DNA of 64,000 bases from Patiria pectinifera (Eukaryota; Echinodermata; Asteroidea; Valvatida; Asterinidae), in contig CM057142.1 of the NCBI GenBank assembly GCA_029964075.1, positions 38,380,392 to 38,444,391 on the forward strand. Reading direction: 5' to 3'. Within the stretch, counting starts at the first letter, position 1; the number at the start of each line of letters is the position of its first letter. The translations under genes and the position numbers were made by a program. Positions 58,182 through 64,000 of the stretch are shown here, one piece after another. The notes under the pieces were generated by a model. That model was not told where the DNA came from. It did not search any database and saw nothing but the letters and a program-made list of their open reading frames with translations.

Positions 58182-60221
58182 TAATAGTTATATTTTCTCC
58201 AAATTGCAGTAAAGATTCAATCATGCTTTTCTGAGCAATATAAATCATTGCCCTCTACCTTAACACACCTTGTGCCTTAACGCACAAGGTCTATTACAGG
58301 ACAAGTCCAAGTCCAAGAAAAGGTCCCCTGTTTTTGTCCTGTACGTAACACCATGTTTTCTTTAATTACATAATCATCGCAAAGATAATAATATACAAAT
58401 TCTTGTGGGTATTCTCCTTGCAGATGCCCAACAGTTGAATGAAAATCACTGAAATCCATGATCTTGGAGGGTTAAACTTACATTAAGTATGGGACATACA
58501 TGTAGCATGCGCGAATTCATGTAGCAGCACCTGAAAAGATGAAACCCTTATTTCATGTTGGCTTCCCCCCCCCCTCCCCCGCCAATATTAGAGAAAACAA
58601 TACAAAAACTAACCTGTCAAAATTTCAACTCGGTAGAAACTTTTTGAGAAAACTGAAAATGCATTTTCATTTTTCTTGATGCAAAACAAGGTTTCCGTTG
58701 AAAGCCCTCCCTTCCAAAATGTTCTTGCTAATACGTTTTGCTCCCTCTTGTGGTATGATCCCAGTTTGTCACTCAGGAAAAATAATTCTCATTCACACAT
58801 ACAGGAATTTGTATCCTGGTGGAGTCATTTCTTTGTTCTCGTGTCCTAAAGTTTTCGAGTTTGAAAGTGTAGTTTCAAAATGCTCCTATTTTAACCAGAA
58901 TTTATTTCCTGGGCTGAAATTTGGACTTAATATCCCTTATATAAAATACTTCAATTTGCGACAAATCAACACACCTTGGAATTTCCTACATTCATGACTT
59001 TTTGAGTAAAATCCATATATCTATTTCGTGATGATCTTGTGGAAACGTATTCATCTGCCCTGTGGAGACGTATACAATCTTTTGTTCCCTATTATGCTCC
59101 ACAGGGTACCATCATCATTTGAGAGAAAATAAATGAAAGCATAATAGGTGCAATACATGTACATATTTACTTGCAATTAAGAAGCATAACTCATATTATT
59201 TTGGCAGTGTCATTTTTGAACGTTTGCAAATGGTGTGATCATTATCTTTAAAATTGACCACTGACCACAGGTTTAATTCCAACTTTATTACCCCCCCCCC
59301 TGCTGTTTAAAAGGTCACCAACAGTCAAAGTTTCCTTCCACTTCCCCTGGTATACTTTTAACACACCAATGGGTCACTTGACCAATTTTGACCCAAGTAA
59401 CAGCATGGCTCAGAATGCATGTTTGCATAGGAGGGTTAATACTGACATTTATATTTATGCCAAACATGATCACATGTAAAAAGTAAATTTATTTCTCCAC
59501 AACGGCAGTGAATCAAAGTATTAATTTCATTATTAAAATTAAGAGTTGTTGACACTATTTGTACTAGATGTATGTTCTACTATTCGAAAAGACTTCCCGC
59601 CAGATGATAGTTTGCTCAACTGTTTACAAGTATCTATTTTTGACAATCTTTTTTTGTACTCTGATTCGTATAATTTGTACTTAAAATGTATACCTTGTGT
59701 TAAGGTTTGAAATATTTAGTTGAAAGTAGCCAAGTCGTGATTTGTTGTGCAATTATGAAATAAATGGAGCATGGAACATGTTTGATGTCATCACTACTTG
59801 TACTTTGTGTGGCATCTGTTGGATAAAAAAAGACAACTTCAGTTACAGATGTCATTCAATTAGAGATGTCATATAAACAAATTACAAGTATTTCAACAGA
59901 TTTAGATCAGAGATTCCACATGATATTTTGAGTTCAGAAGGGATTCATATTTGGAGGAACTAGGAAAATAAAATTCAAAATTTGAACATTGCGTACTCAC
60001 AAGATGAATATATCACTGTAATACTGTGTTTTGGTTTTGAGATGTCTTTTATTATCCAAACTACAAGGACATCATTTCATATGAAATGTCAGATATGATA
60101 CGGTTCGGTTACTGTTGAGACTTTTGCTCAATATTTCCTGATTTCTTTTAAATTTTGTCAATATGCCATTATGTTGGAATTGGTGGTGGGAGAAACCGGA
60201 GATTTCAAAATTTGGTTATAA
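58182..60221. other. AT-rich spacer between the two palmitoyltransferase genes
   Basis: No supported exon, RNA or repeat boundary. Confidence 0.4.
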
Positions 60222-60591
60222 GGCCACAAAAAAAAAGTCTCCGGTTTCTGGTATGGAGCTTGCCCAAAAAGTGGTGCGGCGATGCGGCTTTTTTTTTTTT
60301 TTACCTGTTTTTTTTGCTTCAAATGTCGGCTGATGACTGCAAATGGTGCCCGACCAAACCTAGTTGTAAATATATGGGAGTCCAGAGAGGCCACATAAAG
60401 CTTATTCTCGATCATAACCCCGTCTAAAAACATGTTAAAATTGTGCAGCAGCAGGATTCCAGTCAAACCAGTGAGTTTTGCGGTTTTGAGACATCATCTT
60501 TTATTGAAAAAAAACCTTTTTCATTTTGCCGACGCGCATGGCTATGGCGACGTATGCGCATACCAGAAACCGGAGACTTTTTTGTGTGGCC
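60222..60591. mobile_element. Harbinger-like MITE, copy 2 (inverted)
   Basis: Flanked by TAA. Ends GGCCACAAAAAAAAAGTCTC and its inverse. The interior matches copy 1 on the other strand (for example GGCACCATTTGCAGTCATCA). 370 bp. Confidence 0.75.
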
Positions 60592-61225
60592 TAATCCTTC
60601 TTTTTTTTTCAAACTGAATTTCTGATTTCACTAGAACTTTCCATTCAGCTCACATTCATGCCAAAAAATAGCGGAGAGTGAGTTGCCACATGGTATGCGC
60701 TCAGAGCTGTAATGGTGACAAAAAATGGGCGGGAACTCTCCTGAACCAAGAAGACCACTAGCGAGTAAATGTGGTCACGGTCAGAGACCGTGGAGCAAAT
60801 TGGGAGATGTTCCAGTTGGTTGGGTTTTTTTAGCCTGTGTCACAAAAAAGGGAAAGCTTACTTTTTAATAAAATTAGTTTTGAATATCGGGTTTTCAAAA
60901 TCCAAACCAAATCCATGTAGTGGAATTCAAACCGAATTGTAAAAGATCTGGATATTATTCCCATCACTGGTCAGAACTAATCAATTAGCATACTTTCTTA
61001 AAATTCTCGTCTGCAATGTATTGTGGTTTGTAAACTGAAATAAAAGCTTTCAGTTTCAATTTGATTAAAGGGAATATACAACATTTGCAAACATCGAAAA
61101 ATAAAACTACCAAGTTTTTACGAAATACCTTACTAGGATGTTAGTAAATGACAGTCTAAGGCATCCTGTAAAATTATGGCACCTGGTGTCAAGTCATTTT
61201 CAAGAAACTTGTATTTCTGTATACA

Positions 61226-61259
61226 TTTCCAATGGTGGTCGGCCGACCACCGTTGGAAA
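61226..61259. repeat. 34-bp near-perfect palindrome
   Basis: TTTCCAATGGTGGTCGG mirrors CCGACCACCGTTGGAAA with one mismatched pair. Confidence 0.75.
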
Positions 61260-61356
61260 AACCTAACTATTTTTCAACTACTGCTCCAAATGTACAATTT
61301 TCAGTCCAAATTTTGTTTGCTATTGGTTACATGTTCGTGAACGGGTGCAGGCCAGC

Positions 61357-61439
61357 TAGACTGGTTTCCTTACCTTACAATTTTCCGACAACTATAAATT
61401 GATCCATTTTATCTTTAGTGGAGTCAGGGAACCAGACTA
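61357..61439. repeat. Short hairpin element (TAGACTGGTTTCC...GGAACCAGACTA)
   Basis: Third member of the small hairpin family seen at 31395-31455 and 36356-36423. Confidence 0.5.
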
Positions 61440-62485
61440 CTTAAACATTTTTTGTTTCTCTTGGTTTTTCAAGCATTTTCGAAACACAAAACTTCAAACA
61501 TGTCAGTTAAACAGTATTTGATCTAGGCCTAATTATACTTACCCCTCAAATAGTTCATTTCTGAAAATTACAGCAAAAGCCAATGATGTACATTCCCGTT
61601 AAAATCTGATGAATCTTCAGAAGATTCATATAAACAATAAATGCACATGCACATGTATTCTACAATCCTGGCCAAATCTCGCCGGCCCCCACTCAATGTT
61701 GTCTCTCATTGCGCAGTGTGTGCTCCATCAGCTGGAGAGAACAACATTGACCGGAGGAGCGGGGGAGTGGGTGACCGTGGCAGGCTCAGAAAATGTCCCA
61801 ACCATTTTGGCTGTAGTTTGACACTTCAAATTGAACCTTAAATTATTCCCTGCCCTGTATGGTCCATACATATATCACAGGCATGACACAGGTCTTATGA
61901 TCTGAACTTTTCTTTACATTTTTATCTTTTCCTTTCAATGCAGAGTCACACAGCAGTTGAGTTTAGATATGACCTTGTGACCTGTTGCCATGGGATACCA
62001 ACAGCGTCAAATTCATTTCCCTGTGTCATATAGAGATGCCTATACTGCATATACATGTACTGTAAAATTCATTTTCCTGTGTCATATTGTGATGCTTATA
62101 CTATAATATTACGTTACAATCATTGTCTGACTTAGCACAAGTATTTTCCTGCACTGTTTTTCTTCGTAACATGTACATTTACATTGTGTACATGCATTGG
62201 TTTCAGTTTCAAAGCGTGAGGTGTCATGTGTATAGGCGGGGCTAGTTCTGAGTTGCACTTTCACTGAGTGAATTGTGGTACAATGGCAGTGCAATTGTCC
62301 GTGTGTATTCATCCAATATGAGGTTAGCCAGGCATTGACCTGATGATTCCAATAGCCATTCATACATGTGTATTGATTGTGACAAGAACTGGTATGTACA
62401 GTAGGGATGGCTTGCACATGAGCATATCCATGTACATGTTTTCATAGATAAGTGAAGCCTGTTTCTTTATGTGTTGCAAAGGAAA

Positions 62486-63352
62486 ATGGGAAGCGCCGAT
62501 GGACCAAAACAAAGTGACAACTGGATAACCAGGATTTTGCGCAGGCCACTAACGACCACATTGAATGTGATTGGCGTCAGCTACTACACGAGTGTCACCA
62601 TACTGGGTGCCATCTTGCAATGGACAGTCGTCTTGCCGGAACTGTCACATGCCCTGGGATTTTCCCTGGCCAGCCACCGAGCGCTGATGCTGTATCTGTT
62701 CGCCAATGCCATGGGCAACTTTCTGCTTGCCGCCTCCAGCGACGTCCACTTGAAAAAGCGCAAACGGACGTCCTTCCTCACGGCAAACCGATACCCCATG
62801 ATTCCCTTCCGCGCCCATTACTGTAAAGTGTGCGAGCAGTGCATCCGCAAGCATGACCACCACTGCTTCATCCTTGGCAAGTGTGTCGGCTACAACAACC
62901 AGAAGTACTTCATTTACTGTTCTCTGCACACGGCCCTGGTGTCGGTGTACGCGCTCCTCACCACGGCCATGTACATGCACGTGTCCTTCAAGACCAAGTT
63001 TCTCGGGCCGTTCACGTTCTTCACACTACTTCCGTCGTCCATGGAACGGTGGTTTTTTGGATCTGCAGGGTCTCAGGAGTTGCTCCTTGTTCTGTTCCTG
63101 TACGTTTGTCTGACAGGGGCATTTGGAGGGCTTTGCTTCTTCACTTGGCAGATGTTCCTCATGGTGATGGGACTGACTACCCACGAGGCCATCAACGGTG
63201 AGAGGGGTACAGACACATCCATCTGGGAGAACTTCACCGACACTCTGGGAAAATACTGGCTCTTGGGTATGCTTGCCCCTCTGCCGCTACCCCAATACGG
63301 CACGGGAATGTACGAGGGTGTGACACAACTAGCAAGGAACCACTCGGATTGA
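62486..63352 (+). CDS. ZDHHC22: ZDHHC22-like palmitoyltransferase (288 aa)
   Basis: Start at the first ATG in the open frame (62486). A likely acceptor (GTTGCAAAG at 62473-62481) implies a 5' non-coding exon. The protein has membrane segments near residues 25-50, 62-82, 150-175 and 205-235 and the core HYCKVCEQCIRKHDHHCFIL followed by GKCVGYNN, with canonical DHHC. The first CxxC of the Cys-rich domain is missing, as also in vertebrate ZDHHC22. The TTxE motif is TTHE, followed by GKYWLLGMLAPL. FTLLPSSMERWFFGS and the MLYLFANAMGNF segment match ZDHHC22. The role is S-palmitoylation at ER/Golgi membranes; vertebrate ZDHHC22 is neural and acts on BK channels. It lies 6.6 kb downstream of its paralogue on the same strand. 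Confidence 0.9.
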   Translation: MGSADGPKQSDNWITRILRRPLTTTLNVIGVSYYTSVTILGAILQWTVVLPELSHALGFSLASHRALMLYLFANAMGNFLLAASSDVHLKKRKRTSFLTANRYPMIPFRAHYCKVCEQCIRKHDHHCFILGKCVGYNNQKYFIYCSLHTALVSVYALLTTAMYMHVSFKTKFLGPFTFFTLLPSSMERWFFGSAGSQELLLVLFLYVCLTGAFGGLCFFTWQMFLMVMGLTTHEAINGERGTDTSIWENFTDTLGKYWLLGMLAPLPLPQYGTGMYEGVTQLARNHSD

Positions 63353-63392
63353 GTTGTAATTTTTTGATGCAATTCTCACTCACATCCCCCTA

Positions 63393-63570
63393 ACTCTGCT
63401 AAATGCAACAGAATGCACCAGTGGTAAAAAGTTCTTGCAAGTTGTTGCATTTAGCAGTCTCCTGATCTGATGCATTCCACCCCTACATTCTGTTGCATTT
63501 GGCAGGGTAGGTACTTGGTACCAAGGCTGGCATGTATTAGTTCACTGCATTCTGTTGCATTTGGCAGGGT
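63393..63570. repeat. Foldback with TGCAACAGAATGCA arms, copy 2
   Basis: Near-identical to 28387-28601, including AGGTACTTGGTACCAAGGCT and GGCATGTATTAGTTCACTGC. It lies 40 nt after the ZDHHC22-like stop. Confidence 0.65.
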
Positions 63571-63689
63571 GCCTAGAGAATGCCCCTGTGGGGGTTAGTG
63601 ACATTCAAGCCCAGCAGAGGCCAATATAGAAGAAAGGAGGGCAGTCGGTAAAAAAAAAAAGACTGAGAATATTTCTACTCCCCCTGGAT

Positions 63690-63880
63690 GGGGTGTTAGT
63701 CCATCGCAGGTTACTCCCCAGCTAATTCTGGTACCCATTTATACTCCTGGGTGGAGAGAGGCAAGTGGGAATGAATTGGCTTGCCCAAGGACACAATGTA
63801 TGGCCAGCGTGCAGCTGGATTCGAACCCCTGACCCTCTGATCATGAGTCACGAACCCTAACCGCTAGGCCACACTCAGTA
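63690..63880 (-). mobile_element. tRNA-derived SINE
   Basis: On the minus strand: TGTGGCCTAGCGGTTAGG (box A), GACTCATGATC (anticodon-like loop with CAT), GGGGTTCGAATCC (box B), then CCTTGGGCAAGCC and TAACCTGCGATGGACTAACA. A tRNA head plus conserved SINE body. Confidence 0.65.
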
Positions 63881-63959
63881 AAGGGGGTAATAAATAAAGT
63901 AACACACAAACATAAAGCTAAGATATATGAGTTTCTTCAAGACTATAGATCTGTTGTTA

Positions 63960-64000
63960 GGCCAAAAAAAAAAATAAGTCGGTCTCTGGTCAGCGCGCGC
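63960..64000. mobile_element. Start of a third Harbinger-like MITE, cut by window end
   Basis: TTA then GGCCAAAAAAAAAAATAAGTC and TCTCTGG, similar to the ends of 57816-58181. Confidence 0.45.

Larger units (their letters stand above)
60592..62485. other. Spacer and 5' region of ZDHHC22-like gene
   Basis: No exon found. Holds a near-perfect palindrome (61226-61259) and a small hairpin (61357-61439). Confidence 0.4.

Noticed and set aside
57729-60625. Short frames repeated on opposite strands in the two Harbinger-like MITEs
   Set aside because: Both are parts of the same 370-bp non-autonomous element; too short for a transposase and without motifs.
63800-63880. Functional tRNA-Met gene
   Set aside because: Boxes A and B and a CAT loop are visible, but the stems are imperfect and a SINE body follows directly.
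1-64000. CRISPR array or prokaryotic operon
   Set aside because: The repeats are inverted minisatellites or transposon ends, and genes have spliceosomal introns; nothing prokaryotic is seen.

Overview
This is a 64 kb piece of an animal nuclear genome: AT-rich and intron-rich, with abundant tRNA-derived SINEs, MITEs and foldback elements. The genes recognised are animal families (TTC22-like, UBAC2, SYNJ2BP, ZDHHC22/24-like). Gene content and repeat style (frequent TACATGTA and AGGCCT words) suggest an invertebrate deuterostome, perhaps an echinoderm; this is an inference, and no species marker is present. There is no bacterial or viral gene content.

Region 1 (about 1.3-19.5 kb, minus strand) is a tandem array of four TTC22-like tetratricopeptide-repeat genes, T1-T4. 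It arose as a two-gene unit duplicated with a period of about 11.9 kb: T1 pairs with T3 and T2 pairs with T4. Each gene has a tiny first exon, one intron, and a large second exon of 1381 nt in the intact copies. The start-like ATG at the exon junction is split by the intron (AT|G). T1 is a pseudogene; T2, T3 and T4 are intact.

Region 2 (23.6-33.8 kb, minus strand) is UBAC2 (ER rhomboid-like protein with a C-terminal UBA domain). Eight coding exons were traced with consistent phase; the first, very short exon is only tentative (about 37.15 kb). Region 3 (40.1-53.0 kb, minus strand) is a complete four-exon SYNJ2BP/OMP25-like gene: PDZ domain plus C-terminal mitochondrial tail anchor, 148 aa. 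Region 4 (55.0-63.4 kb, plus strand) holds two DHHC-family palmitoyltransferase paralogues of the ZDHHC22/24 subgroup. The first has DRHC in place of DHHC.

The rest is dominated by non-autonomous mobile DNA: hAT-like (8-bp TSD), TTAA-target elements with telomere-like CCCTAA ends, Harbinger-like (TAA TSD), elements with 10-11 bp TSDs, and an unusual set of foldback elements whose arms are inverted minisatellite arrays (20.2, 49.6-51.0 and 51.5-52.4 kb; related forms at 7.5-8.5 and 56.7 kb). Three UBAC2 introns carry a TTAA element ending within about 7-22 nt of the 5' splice-site hexamer. Coordinates of exons, target-site duplications and terminal repeats were read by eye; family assignments rest on motif recognition, not on a search.
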